From NCBI RefSeq assembly GCF_000378065.1, contig NZ_KB899169.1, forward strand, positions 1 through 44,739: DNA of 44,739 nucleotides, read 5' to 3'. The translations under genes and the position numbers were made by a program. Under the pieces are notes generated by a model, which was not told where the DNA came from, made no database searches, and worked only from the letters and a program-made list of their open reading frames with translations. Below are positions 1 through 10,592 of the stretch, one piece after another. The number at the start of each line of letters is the position of its first letter. Position 1 is the stretch's first letter. This DNA is from Porphyromonas gulae DSM 15663. GTDB lineage: Bacteria; Bacteroidota; Bacteroidia; Bacteroidales; Porphyromonadaceae.

Positions 1-162
1 CTAGCTATGGCCTTTAATCTGAAGAAACTATGGGCTAAGCTTGCTCGAAAGGCGAAAAACACCCCGAAAAGACCTATATCAACCCTCAATCTCGGCCTCA
101 TGCCCTTCTTCCTACTCGAAAGACACAAAAATATCCCTCAAAGGCTAAAACTGGTGGCTTAA
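1..162 (+). CDS. Transposase, C-terminal end (cut by window edge)
   Basis: Reading frame 1 is open from the first base to a TAA at 160-162. The encoded tail contains AMAFNLKKLWAKLA, a pattern typical of the last helix of IS5/IS1182-type DDE transposases ('..AyNLkk..'). Only the last 53 codons lie in the window, so the catalytic DDE residues cannot be checked. A strong inverted repeat follows at 182-225, as expected for the right end of such an element. I infer an insertion sequence entering from the left. The exact ISPg family is not identified. It could be intact or truncated upstream. Confidence 0.6.
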   Translation, partial: LAMAFNLKKLWAKLARKAKNTPKRPISTLNLGLMPFFLLERHKNIPQRLKLVA

Positions 163-181
163 CCAACACCAAACCGAAAAG

Positions 182-225
182 AAAAGGGGCTGCGCCAAAA
201 ATGAATTTTGACACAGCCCCTTTTT
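182..225 (+). terminator. Hairpin at IS right end / transcription terminator
   Basis: GGGGCTG at 186-192 pairs with CAGCCCC at 214-220, and AAAA/TTTT pair nearer the loop. A run of T follows at 221-225. It sits 20 bases after the transposase stop. It may serve both as the terminal inverted repeat region of the insertion sequence and as a bidirectional terminator, which would also close the minus-strand tRNA/aroB transcript. Confidence 0.5.
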
Positions 226-238
226 CTCTTTTACCAGT

Positions 239-312
239 CGGGGTGACTGGATTCGAACCAGCGACCACACGCCCCCCAGACGCGTACTCTAACCGGGCTG
301 AGCTACACCCCG
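239..312 (-). tRNA. tRNA-Pro (anticodon GGG)
   Basis: The minus strand folds as a complete 74-nt cloverleaf. The acceptor CGGGGTG pairs with CACCCCG, and the D-arm is GCTC/GAGT. The anticodon stem CGCGT/GCGTG encloses the loop CTGGGGG, which puts GGG at positions 34-36. The T-arm is GCTGG-TTCGAAT-CCAGT. U33 and a purine at 37 are present. GGG reads CCC/CCT proline codons. The CCA end is not encoded. The gene lies 35 bases downstream of the aroB stop on the same strand. Confidence 0.93.
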
Positions 313-347
313 CTTGCTTATTGCGTTGCAAAGGTAGGTTTTTTTAT

Positions 348-1409
348 TTACCCTCCAAGAGTTTCGCGATAAAAATCGAAACATTCGTGCAACATTTTCT
401 CCGTTATCTCACATGGTTCCGCCGGTAAGCCTATCCCTTTGAGGGGAATGAGCCTGATTTTGCCTTCCAGATTCTTCTTATCCTTCATGCAAAAAGCGGT
501 CAGAGCCGGATATTGCTTACAGGTGAAAAAGAAGGGTGAGTAGTATTCTTTGGACCATGAGACCAGCGAGTAGAGGATCTCCCGAGGAAAACCATGTGCC
601 ACCACCGAATAATAGAGTTCGCAGATAAGGCCGATCATGACCGCATGGCCATGCGAGAGGCCTACATTTCCCGGTAGGCTATAGGAAAAGCTCTCTACCG
701 CATGCCCGATGGTATGTCCCAGATTGAGTATGCTTCTAAGCCCGGATTCGTGCAAGTCCCGATTTACTATCGACTCCTTGAAAGCTACGCTATGCCGAAC
801 GATCTCTTCCCATGCCTTCATATTATTACCGAACGGATCGAAAGATATGACTCCCTTCCACTCATTCGCTCCCATGAGAAGAGCATGCTTTATCAATTCT
901 GCATATCCCGACAGCAGTTCACGGTCGGGTAGGGTAGAGAGGAAAGCACAGTCGTAGAAGACTGCTTCCGGCAGATGGAAAGTGCCTATTTCATTTTTGA
1001 CGCCTTCGAAGTCTATGCCTGTCTTCCCTCCGACCGAAGCATCTACCATCCCCATCAGCGTTGTGCTGAGGTTTACCGTTCGGATACCTCGCTTATAGAC
1101 CGAAGCGACGAAGCCGCCCAAGTCCGTAATGGTACCGCCTCCTATATTCAATAGTAGAGAGTGGCGCGAAGCACCTCTTTCGCTCAGCCATCGCCATAGG
1201 GGCAGGCAGTTTTCCCACTGTTTGATCGTTTCCCCTCCGGAGAGCAAATACCAATCATCCGCGGCCGTTAGTGCTCTGATCGCAGCAATTCGCTCTGCAT
1301 GCAGCGTTGCCACTGCCTCGTCGCACAAAACGAACAATCGGTCGTAAGCTATACCCGACAGTGCAGGTACCAGCTTACGACCGATAATATCTGTTCCGAC
1401 GATGACCAC
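348..1409 (-). CDS. aroB: 3-dehydroquinate synthase
   Basis: AroB converts DAHP to 3-dehydroquinate, the second step of the shikimate pathway, using NAD+ and a divalent metal in the cytosol. The 353-residue length is normal for the family. Residues 89-101 hold the nucleotide-binding GGGTITDLGGF stretch, and 119-133 hold MGMVDASVGGKTGID. The metal-binding positions are present: E171 in SGYAELIKH, H232/H236 in NLGHTIGHAVE, and H253 in LSHGHAVMIG. It starts 14 bases after the alaS stop, so the two genes are almost certainly co-transcribed. The DAHP synthase that feeds it is encoded at 38227-39297 in this same window. Confidence 0.95.
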   Translation of the reverse strand: MVIVGTDIIGRKLVPALSGIAYDRLFVLCDEAVATLHAERIAAIRALTAADDWYLLSGGETIKQWENCLPLWRWLSERGASRHSLLLNIGGGTITDLGGFVASVYKRGIRTVNLSTTLMGMVDASVGGKTGIDFEGVKNEIGTFHLPEAVFYDCAFLSTLPDRELLSGYAELIKHALLMGANEWKGVISFDPFGNNMKAWEEIVRHSVAFKESIVNRDLHESGLRSILNLGHTIGHAVESFSYSLPGNVGLSHGHAVMIGLICELYYSVVAHGFPREILYSLVSWSKEYYSPFFFTCKQYPALTAFCMKDKKNLEGKIRLIPLKGIGLPAEPCEITEKMLHECFDFYRETLGG

Positions 1410-1423
1410 AGGCTACAGGGGGA

Positions 1424-4066
<2,643 letters not shown>

Positions 4067-4377
4067 GTAGTAGGTTGTTATTCTTTGATAATGAGGACAA
4101 AAATACGAATTTCTTTCCTCACATATTCCAGTCTCAAATGTGACAGTTTGGTTACGGATTAAATTTTAGGATGAAAACTATCGAAATGTGTTCTTTTATT
4201 TCTATATAGCGTATTGAGATATTCTATATGCAATAGGTTTGGCAAAGGGGGGCTCAATGCTCTTTCTTGATCGGTCGGAACAGTTTCTACTGATTCTTTA
4301 GAACCAACGACTTAATGCCCCGCAAATGCTGTTTTTCTCCTCGGACCACCAACTCTTAGCACAGACCCTATCGTTAT

Positions 4378-4515
4378 GAAGACCTGCTGAATACAGAATC
4401 CAACCTCGTGCCCAAGCGTCTGGGAGAATAGGTCGTAGCTGATATTGCCTATATCGTTTAAATGGTGTGGCTTCACCGATCTTTCCTGGTGAATGCACAC
4501 AGCCAAAATGTGTAA
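4378..4515 (+). pseudogene. IS3-family transposase relic (rve core fragment)
   Basis: One plus-strand frame, interrupted by two internal stops, reads LVPKRLGE, then VVADIAYI, then SFLVNAHSQNV. This follows the order of the IS3/IS150 integrase core (VWVADITYI followed by LSLVTDAYSRxIVG). The first catalytic Asp of the DDE triad would be in VADIAYI. Nothing else of the element can be recognised. The match is short and made by eye, so this is a tentative call. The fragment ends where a dispersed repeat (4509-4585) begins. Confidence 0.4.
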
Positions 4516-4585
4516 ACCTATAATTGACTTTAGATAAAACGCCACAAATTAAATCTCAGATTTAACCTCTTTGATCGTCGGCTTT
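4509..4585 (+). repeat. Diverged dispersed repeat, copy A
   Basis: Starting at TGTAAACC, about 65 bases align with 14043-14120 at roughly 70 percent identity by eye. Shared blocks are tgtaaacc-ata, gactttag and ttaacctct--ga. Copy A directly follows the IS3-like relic, so the repeat may be the decayed end of that insertion sequence. Confidence 0.4.
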
Positions 4586-4644
4586 TTAGGTATCACTATT
4601 TTATGTGGATAATTTTTTTACAGGGAAAATAATGTGCTCCTATA

Positions 4645-4673
4645 TTGAAATTTGATTTATAATTGTAATATTG
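4645..4673 (+). promoter_or_regulatory. Putative Bacteroidota promoter for the RloC-like gene
   Basis: TTG at 4645-4647 is followed after 18 bases by TAATATTG at 4666-4673. This is one mismatch from the Bacteroidota -7 consensus TAnnTTTG, and the spacing is close to the expected 19-20. The start codon lies 20 bases further on. Confidence 0.35.
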
Positions 4674-4693
4674 CAGAATAAATAAGACATATT

Positions 4694-7120
4694 ATGTTTG
4701 AGAATTTTAAGAAGATAAAGATAAAGGGTGGATACTTTGACGAGGAGACGGAACTGGAACTGTTCAAAGGAGATGCACCTTTGAGTATCATTTATGGACG
4801 CAATGGTAGTGGAAAGAGCACTATAGCCCTTTGTTTGAAACAGTTATCAGAGAGCGAAGAAGAGCGAGCTAAACGTGAGGAAGTGCCATTGGATAAAGAA
4901 ATAGACTATACTGTGAGCAGCGAGATACCTATAGCAGATAAGTATAAACGGGATGTGTTCGTATTTGACGAAGATTTTGTCCAGAACAATGTAAGGGTGA
5001 AGAATGATGGACTGAATGCTATAGTGATGCTAGGTGAGCAGGTAGAATTGGATGAAAAGATAAACAAGAAAAACGAAGAATTAAAAAAGAAGGAAGAAGA
5101 GTTTAACCAGCAAGAAGAACAAGTAAGGAAATACGAGGATACACACCAAATCATATCACCAGAGTATTGGCGAAATCAGATTAGAGAGGGCTTACGCAAG
5201 GACGGTGGATGGGCTGACATAGACCGCGACTTGAAAAGAAACAAACTGAAAAGCCGCATTACGGATGATTTGTTGAAAAAGCTGATGGAAATGGAAGAAC
5301 CCCCTGAGAGCTGCGAGCAACTGCGAGAGCAGGTGGTGGCTGATAAGAGTTTATACTTGGAGTCGGAGAATTCGCAAGTTATAGTGTGGAGTATAGGGGA
5401 ATTGACGTTGCCAGAAAATTTGGAAGACTTGACTCTGCTATTAGAAAAACCCTTAGACTCGCCGCAACTTACAGAGAGAGAACAGCGACTTATGGATTTA
5501 TTAACAAAGATAAGTCAAGAACCACAGCGCTTTGAGCAGTCCCATACTCGGCATATGCTAGAAGGGGGGTGGACGTTCTGCCCATTGTGCTTGAGAGAAA
5601 TCACAAAAGAAGATCGAGTTTCCATAGATGAGATTTTAAGTCATCTTCTAAACAAAGAAGCGGATGACTTTAACACGAGGCTAAGTAATGAATGTAAACT
5701 ATTTACGGCAATAGAAACAGAGATGCCTGAATTTCCCAATAGTCTAAATAAAACAGAACTGGATGCTGCCATCACTGCGAAAACGAAATTGAACAATGTA
5801 TTGGCTATCGTAAGAGAGAAAATAGAGCAGCGACAAAGCGATATTTATAAACAGTTGCAAACTCCGTTTATTGATAAGATGGACGAATATACTGAAGCAC
5901 GCATAGCATGGAAGACTGCACTAGATTGTATACTGGAACGCGTGGAGATCTTTAATGAGACAATCAACAGGCGAAATAAGTTGCTTGCAAAGGTAAGCAA
6001 CGAGAATAATCAGTTGGCCCGAAAAGAATTGGCATCTGCACTAATAAGCTACAGAAAGGCATTGGATAATGAGCTTGAAGATAAAAACAAACTTCAAAAA
6101 CTGAAAGAGCAAAAGGATGAGTTAGTAGCTGCTATAAAGGAACTGAAAATGCAGAAAGAGCGAACGGACATTGCTCTGGAGTATATCAACAAGCAACTGC
6201 AGTACGTGTTCTATAGTAATCGCAAGGTGAAGCTAACTCCCGGCGAGGGCTGCTACAAACTGACGGTGAACGGTAAAGAGGTAAAGCCAAAGAAGATTAG
6301 TGTGGGGGAGCGAAATGTGCTGGGACTTTGCTACTTCTTTGCGATGCTATTTAGTGGAAAAAGTGATGAGGATAAGTATACCTCGGAATATTTGATCGTG
6401 ATAGATGACCCCATTTCGAGCTTTGACTACGGAAACAGGCTAGGGGTGATGTCTCTATTGCGGTATCAGTTTGGTAACATAAAGAAGGGTAATCCAAATA
6501 GCCGGTTATTAGTCATGTCTCACGATCTACAGTCTGTCTTTGATTTAGTAAAAATAAAGAATGATCTACAAGGAGGACGTGGTGAGAAGAAGTTTCTGGA
6601 GCTAGAGAATAAGAAGATAAGGGAGCAGACTGTAAGAAACGAATACCAGAAATTGTTGACACATGTGTATGAATATGCAAACTGCGAGTGCCTAGATGAC
6701 CTAGATGAAACAGTGGAAATGGGTATTGGCAATATTATGCGGCGAATGTTAGAGGCCTTCTCAAGCTTCTGCTATAATAAGCCTTTTGAAACCATGATGC
6801 GTATGGAGGGAATAATCAGTAACATGTCGGAGGATAAACGAGTCTATTACGAGAATTTTATGTGCCGTCTAGCACTGAACGGAGAGAGTCATGAGGAGGA
6901 ACGGGCATACACATTGAGCGACTTTACACCTTTCTTCTCTAAGGAAGAAAAGCTGCAGACAGCAAAGAGTGTATTACTGTTTCTATTGTATGTGAATGAA
7001 CCTCATATAAAGGCTTATCTAAAGCCGGAGATGGTAGCAAGGATAGAAAGTTGGAAATCTGAGGAAAGCAGTTGGATAGCAACGGAGTCGGTGACAACAG
7101 GAGGTTCGGAGAGTACTTAA
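4694..7120 (+). CDS. RloC/PrrC-like zinc-hook ATPase, candidate anticodon nuclease
   Basis: The 808-residue protein has an ABC/SMC-type ATPase split around coiled coils. Walker A GRNGSGKST is at 35-43. A CPLC zinc hook at 296-299 sits in the middle of the coiled-coil region. The Walker B segment IVIDDP has D571/D572, and an SHD switch has H610. The family (AAA_13, RloC-like) includes DNA-damage-activated anticodon nucleases that cleave tRNA. The PrrC/RloC nuclease triad is R-x3-E followed by H. The C-terminal part here has R683-x3-E687 and H733 (in GESHEE), which fits that pattern, although assigning these residues as catalytic is inference. The gene stands alone between IS debris and a MITE, is A+T-rich compared with its neighbours, and looks horizontally acquired. 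No hsd restriction genes are adjacent. It could instead be a nuclease-less AAA_13 defence ATPase. Confidence 0.7.
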   Translation: MFENFKKIKIKGGYFDEETELELFKGDAPLSIIYGRNGSGKSTIALCLKQLSESEEERAKREEVPLDKEIDYTVSSEIPIADKYKRDVFVFDEDFVQNNVRVKNDGLNAIVMLGEQVELDEKINKKNEELKKKEEEFNQQEEQVRKYEDTHQIISPEYWRNQIREGLRKDGGWADIDRDLKRNKLKSRITDDLLKKLMEMEEPPESCEQLREQVVADKSLYLESENSQVIVWSIGELTLPENLEDLTLLLEKPLDSPQLTEREQRLMDLLTKISQEPQRFEQSHTRHMLEGGWTFCPLCLREITKEDRVSIDEILSHLLNKEADDFNTRLSNECKLFTAIETEMPEFPNSLNKTELDAAITAKTKLNNVLAIVREKIEQRQSDIYKQLQTPFIDKMDEYTEARIAWKTALDCILERVEIFNETINRRNKLLAKVSNENNQLARKELASALISYRKALDNELEDKNKLQKLKEQKDELVAAIKELKMQKERTDIALEYINKQLQYVFYSNRKVKLTPGEGCYKLTVNGKEVKPKKISVGERNVLGLCYFFAMLFSGKSDEDKYTSEYLIVIDDPISSFDYGNRLGVMSLLRYQFGNIKKGNPNSRLLVMSHDLQSVFDLVKIKNDLQGGRGEKKFLELENKKIREQTVRNEYQKLLTHVYEYANCECLDDLDETVEMGIGNIMRRMLEAFSSFCYNKPFETMMRMEGIISNMSEDKRVYYENFMCRLALNGESHEEERAYTLSDFTPFFSKEEKLQTAKSVLLFLLYVNEPHIKAYLKPEMVARIESWKSEESSWIATESVTTGGSEST

Positions 7121-7305
7121 ATGTAATAGCTAAAGACTCTAGTGACTTCTAGTAATGAAAAATACGTACCAAAAAACTTTTCAACAACGAAGGCGAGTTT
7201 GGAACCATTCTAAATAAGCAGCTTCTGGGAGGTAGGAATCGAAGAGAAAAAGATAAGAAAGTAGACAATTTTACTTGAAAACCTGCTTTCTGCGAGATTG
7301 GAAAA

Positions 7306-7416
7306 CGATTTGTGTATAAACCATTTTCGATTTATATATAGATCATTTTCAATTTGTATATAAATCGTTTTTAGTTTATATATAGATTGTAAGCAGTTTA
7401 TATATAAATCGTAGGG
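7306..7416 (+). repeat. AT-rich 22-nt minisatellite, 5 units
   Basis: Five imperfect tandem units of 22-23 nt share the core 'tttatatataaatcg'. Variants include tttgtgtataaacc, tttatatatagatc and tttgtatataaatcg. Each core is nearly palindromic (tatata). It is the internal minisatellite of the MITE copy at 7158-7490. Confidence 0.85.
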
Positions 7417-7449
7417 CAGAAAAGGCTTTTTGTGGAGATAATAAAACAA

Positions 7450-7489
7450 AGGCACCCGTCAAATTCGCAGAAGAATTCGACGGGTGCCT
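7450..7489. terminator. Hairpin at MITE end, probable terminator
   Basis: AGGCACCCGTC at 7450-7460 pairs with GACGGGTGCCT at 7479-7489, and AATTC/GAATT extend the stem inwards. The same hairpin, diverged in sequence but conserved in pairing, ends the second MITE copy at 23161-23203. That covariation supports a real structure. Confidence 0.6.
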
Positions 7490-7490
7490 T

Positions 7491-7827
7491 ATTAGTTCGG
7501 AGGATGAGCGAAGAGGGGCTATTCCTGCTGATTAGCCATAGACGTAGATATTTTTTATCCAACTTCGGAGTGAGATAAGCTGTATAGGAGTGGTACAATA
7601 GGCCACAGAGGGTATGGAGTGGATGAAGTCGGAGTACATGTCTATTATCATTTAGTCGTTTATTGATAGGTATTTACAGCCTGAAGAAGGATTTTCTTCA
7701 CTGGCAAATGTAAGAAAAAAGCCGAACTCGGATGAATCGTAGATCGGTATTGGATACCCGAAAACAATTCCTCCTTTTACCATTTGCAAAAACTTTTGGG
7801 AAACTATCGAAAAGGGTGCTGTTTTTC
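7491..7827. other. Gene-poor stretch, nothing recognised
   Basis: These 337 bases lie between the MITE hairpin and the end of the TrmH-like gene. I see no convincing gene, repeat or RNA. Short open frames present on the minus strand have no recognisable product. Confidence 0.5.
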
Positions 7828-8604
7828 TCAGTTGCGACGTCTCCATTCAGAGCACAAAACAGCTGCGGCAATAGCCACATTGAGCGATTCGATATGCCCC
7901 TCGACCGATGAACCGAAAGCCGGTATCGTAAGTCTGTCGGTGATCTCTGTCGCAACTTCGGGACTGATACCGCGCCCCTCACTGCCCAAGACGAGTATGG
8001 CAGGCTCGGTGAAGTTCGGCAAGGAGGCTTCGTACAGGCTTTGTCCATCCAGAAAAGCTCCGTAAACGGGTACTCCCTGCCGACGAAAAGAAGCCAGTGT
8101 ATCGACCGTATTCTTTAGGGGTGTCGGCTGTACTCGTGCCAATGCTCCCATAGAGGCCTGTACGACCTTCGGAGAAAAGACGTCGGCAGAACCTGCCCCC
8201 AGCCACACATGACGGATACCGAACCAGTCGGCTGTTCGTAGGATAGTCCCCACATTGCCCGGATCTTGCACCCCATCCAAGAGCAGCGTCAGCCCTTCCA
8301 CTACCGGCTCCGGCTCTGCAGGCAGATCGAATACGGCCATTAGTGGCTGTGGAGTGGTCTGCGTACTGATGCGCTTGAAGTCGAAGGATTCGGGTAGCTC
8401 CACTGCTTCGACATCATGCGGTACGCCTACGGCTCTTAGCATGGCAGCCGTGCCGACCAGCATACGACAGCGATAGAAAGGCAGCATCTCGCCGACGAGC
8501 TTAGGCCCTTCCACTGCGAAAGCCTGCTCTCGCAAACGGTATTTTCGTTCGCGCAGGCTTCGCAAGAATTTTATCTGATTGGTAGAAAGCATGATGAAAT
8601 TCAT
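7828..8604 (-). CDS. TrmH/SpoU family 2'-O-ribose RNA methyltransferase
   Basis: The protein is a SAM-dependent RNA methyltransferase of the SPOUT (trefoil-knot) class that probably modifies rRNA or tRNA ribose. In its 258 residues, the N-terminal 30-90 resemble the SpoU substrate-binding domain. The catalytic domain carries the three family motifs: N-V-G-T-I-L-R-T-A-D (motif 1, Asn and Arg kept), VLGSEGRG (motif 2) and IPAFGSSVEGHIESLNVA (motif 3). Motif 3 is slightly longer than the usual IPMxGxVESLNVS. The start at 8604 is chosen as the first ATG; a second ATG four codons in (8592) is equally possible. RlmB-like activity is likely, but the exact target cannot be told from sequence. Confidence 0.88.
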   Translation of the reverse strand: MNFIMLSTNQIKFLRSLRERKYRLREQAFAVEGPKLVGEMLPFYRCRMLVGTAAMLRAVGVPHDVEAVELPESFDFKRISTQTTPQPLMAVFDLPAEPEPVVEGLTLLLDGVQDPGNVGTILRTADWFGIRHVWLGAGSADVFSPKVVQASMGALARVQPTPLKNTVDTLASFRRQGVPVYGAFLDGQSLYEASLPNFTEPAILVLGSEGRGISPEVATEITDRLTIPAFGSSVEGHIESLNVAIAAAVLCSEWRRRN

Positions 8605-8678
8605 CTAATCCTCAAGAATCGGCACATGAAAAGCTGTTCGAAGTGGGCAGCATCGAGACATCCGACAGCTGAGAAACT

Positions 8679-9077
8679 TCAATCCCGATCCTCCGGCAGC
8701 ACCTCGATCCAATAGCCATCCGGATCGTTCACGAAGTAGAGCCCCATCTGCTCATTCTCATAGCAGATACAGCCCATGGTGCGGTGATATTCGCGTACGG
8801 CATCGTAGTCGCCCGTAGTCCGGACACAGAGATGCACCTCATTCTCTCCCAGATTGTAAGGCTCTTTCCTGTCCCTGAGCCAAGTCAGTTCCAAAAGAAA
8901 ATGTCCGCTCTCATCGCCCAGATAAACGAGGATGAACGAGCCATCGGCCGCTTCTTTACGCTTCACCTCACGAAAACCGAAAGCGCGGTCGTAGAAGGCC
9001 AGACTACGCTCGAGGTCGAGGACGTTGTAGTTATAATGATCGAAACGCGTTGTAAAAGGTCTTTTTTGATTGTCCAT
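8679..9077 (-). CDS. Glyoxalase-fold (VOC) protein, lactoylglutathione lyase-like
   Basis: This 132-residue protein consists of one vicinal-oxygen-chelate unit made of two beta-alpha-beta-beta-beta repeats. The four metal positions of glyoxalase I are kept: H14 (FDHYNYNV), E63 (LLELTW), H82 (VHLCVR) and E125 (YWIEVLP). This suggests isomerisation of a methylglyoxal-thiol hemithioacetal in the cytosol. Bacteroidota usually lack glutathione, so the thiol partner is unknown. The gene lies 74 bases upstream of the methyltransferase gene on the same strand and may share its transcript. Another VOC activity cannot be excluded. Confidence 0.82.
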   Translation of the reverse strand: MDNQKRPFTTRFDHYNYNVLDLERSLAFYDRAFGFREVKRKEAADGSFILVYLGDESGHFLLELTWLRDRKEPYNLGENEVHLCVRTTGDYDAVREYHRTMGCICYENEQMGLYFVNDPDGYWIEVLPEDRD

Positions 9078-9181
9078 GCCTAAAAATCATATTGAATACT
9101 TGTCCGAATCGTCCCTGAAAAAAGAAGAAATCGGGAAAACGGACGTGCTAAGGTGACAAAAACATTCCATCCTCCCAAATT

Positions 9182-9204
9182 ATAGCCCTGTTGGAAAGGG
9201 CTAT
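9182..9204 (-). terminator. Weak hairpin after histidine kinase gene
   Basis: ATAGCCCT at 9182-9189 pairs with AGGGCTAT at 9197-9204 over a 7-nt loop. It lies just downstream (minus strand) of the histidine kinase stop at 9230. The T-run after the stem is poor, so the terminator role is uncertain. Confidence 0.35.
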
Positions 9205-9229
9205 CAGCGAACAAAAGAGGTAAATCGCA

Positions 9230-10567
9230 TCATGGCCACGCCATACGGAAACGAGTGCGGCCGTCGGCATCGGTGGTCAAGGAGAAGGACCAGCCGTGGC
9301 GGGTCAGTACTTCGCGAATAACGACCAAGCCTATCCCTTGACCATTTGGCTTGGTGCTGAAGAATGGCGTAAAGAGACGGGCAGCGACATCATCGCTGAT
9401 AGGCTGTCCGTTATCCTCTACGAGCAGATTGTGACCATCCAGACAGAGCAGAACCGTCTTTGTCTCCGAGGCTGCCATATTTTCATACCCTGCAAAGCTC
9501 TCTATCGCATTGCGTAGCAGATTGATCACTACTTGCTCTATCTGCTCGGAATCACAATGGACAAAGCAGGAATTTTGCTCTTTGCACATCTTCATTTCCA
9601 CACCCATTTCGGCAGCTAAAGGCTGCATCAGCAGCATGCACCGCTCGCATAGAGATACCAAGTCTACGGAAGATAGGGTAGGATCGGGTAGCTTGACCAC
9701 TTCGGCAAATCGTGTGATAAAGCGACTCATGGCCATACACCGATCACGGCAGAGTGCAATGGCTTCTGATACTTCCCCTTCGGGTGTATGAGGCGTGTCG
9801 TCGAAAGCATCCCCCACGGCATTCAGCACACCGATTATACCGGCAGTGCTGTTATTGACCTCATGGGCTATCAGCCTGATCAGTTTTTCATAGGCTTCTT
9901 TCTCGGCCGAACGCAACTCCTCGGTCAGGGTTTCGATACTGAAAAAGAGACGGCTGAACGATCGGTCGTAGAATCTCATCCGCGTAATCCTCCTCACCTC
10001 GGCGGTAGGCAATCGCCATGTACGGGACTCTCCCTCACCCAGCTCGTCCGGACGGAAAGGGATCTTTGTACATACTTCTTCCAATGGTCTTTTGATCGGA
10101 ATATAATCATCGGGCAAGTCCAACAGTCTGCGAGCGGCAGGATTGACGGACACAACTCGTATGTCGAAATCCAAAACGACGAAGCCCACGGGCGAAACAT
10201 CCATCACGAGCGAAAGGAAATTGTCTCGTTCCTCCAGTCTAAGTCTTTCCCTCTTGAGGCTGTGCATCAGCGCATTGTAAAGCTCTACCACCCGGTCTGC
10301 ATCCGGCTGACCGACAGGAGCAAGGGTAGTGGCATAGTCCTGCGAACGGAGCATATCCATTCCATCGCCTACGGCTCGTATCGGCAATACCACCTTATTA
10401 TATAGAAAACCGAGAAAGAAGAGGAGAGCAACCTCTATGGCCAGTATGATGAATAGCCCACTCCTCTCCACCGGAGGGTATAGGAGAGTCATCGCTATGA
10501 GCATCAAGGTGAGCGATACTCCTGTCAGGAGCAAAACGCGTAGGGATATTCTGCCCAATCGTTTCAT
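9230..10567 (-). CDS. Membrane sensor histidine kinase (NtrY-like, PAS domain)
   Basis: In this 445-residue kinase, two membrane segments (about 11-30 and 37-56) are separated by a very short periplasmic turn, so it probably senses an internal or membrane signal. A HAMP-like linker (60-110) and a PAS domain (113-160, with MDVSPVGFVVLD) follow. The H-box is IAHEVNN with phospho-acceptor H235. The catalytic ATPase domain has the N-box NLLRNAIESF, the G1 box VEDNG and the G2 box GQGIGL. It starts 25 bases after the stop of the NtrC-like regulator gene, so the two form one operon and presumably one phosphorelay. The signal is unknown. Confidence 0.9.
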   Translation of the reverse strand: MKRLGRISLRVLLLTGVSLTLMLIAMTLLYPPVERSGLFIILAIEVALLFFLGFLYNKVVLPIRAVGDGMDMLRSQDYATTLAPVGQPDADRVVELYNALMHSLKRERLRLEERDNFLSLVMDVSPVGFVVLDFDIRVVSVNPAARRLLDLPDDYIPIKRPLEEVCTKIPFRPDELGEGESRTWRLPTAEVRRITRMRFYDRSFSRLFFSIETLTEELRSAEKEAYEKLIRLIAHEVNNSTAGIIGVLNAVGDAFDDTPHTPEGEVSEAIALCRDRCMAMSRFITRFAEVVKLPDPTLSSVDLVSLCERCMLLMQPLAAEMGVEMKMCKEQNSCFVHCDSEQIEQVVINLLRNAIESFAGYENMAASETKTVLLCLDGHNLLVEDNGQPISDDVAARLFTPFFSTKPNGQGIGLVVIREVLTRHGWSFSLTTDADGRTRFRMAWP

Positions 10568-10592
10568 CGTGCCGATTCTGTTTTACACGCCA

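Larger units (their letters stand above)
4067..4693. other. Intergenic accessory stretch with IS debris
   Basis: This 627-base gap between the divergent alaS and the RloC-like gene has no intact gene. It holds a decayed IS3-type transposase fragment, one copy of a diverged dispersed repeat also found near 14043, and a likely promoter for the downstream gene; each is listed separately. The composition is visibly richer in A+T than in alaS. Confidence 0.6.
7158..7490 (+). mobile_element. BrickBuilt-like MITE, copy 1
   Basis: The whole stretch aligns with the reverse complement of 23160-23503. The shared order is an 'aatacgtaccaaaaaac' block, 'tttcaacaacgaag', 'gagtttggaa..att..aaataagca', a spacer, five AT-rich 22-nt repeats, and a final hairpin preceded by aaaacaaaggcaccc. 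The element has no coding capacity. The combination of a minisatellite inside a short non-coding mobile unit matches the BrickBuilt MITE family described in Porphyromonas gingivalis; that name is from memory. It begins 37 bases after the RloC-like gene stop, so it may supply that gene's transcript end. Confidence 0.7.

Noticed and set aside
7306-7416. Possible CRISPR repeats in the AT-rich 22-nt array (and 23236-23350)
   Set aside because: These are direct tandem units without spacers inside a MITE-like element present twice.
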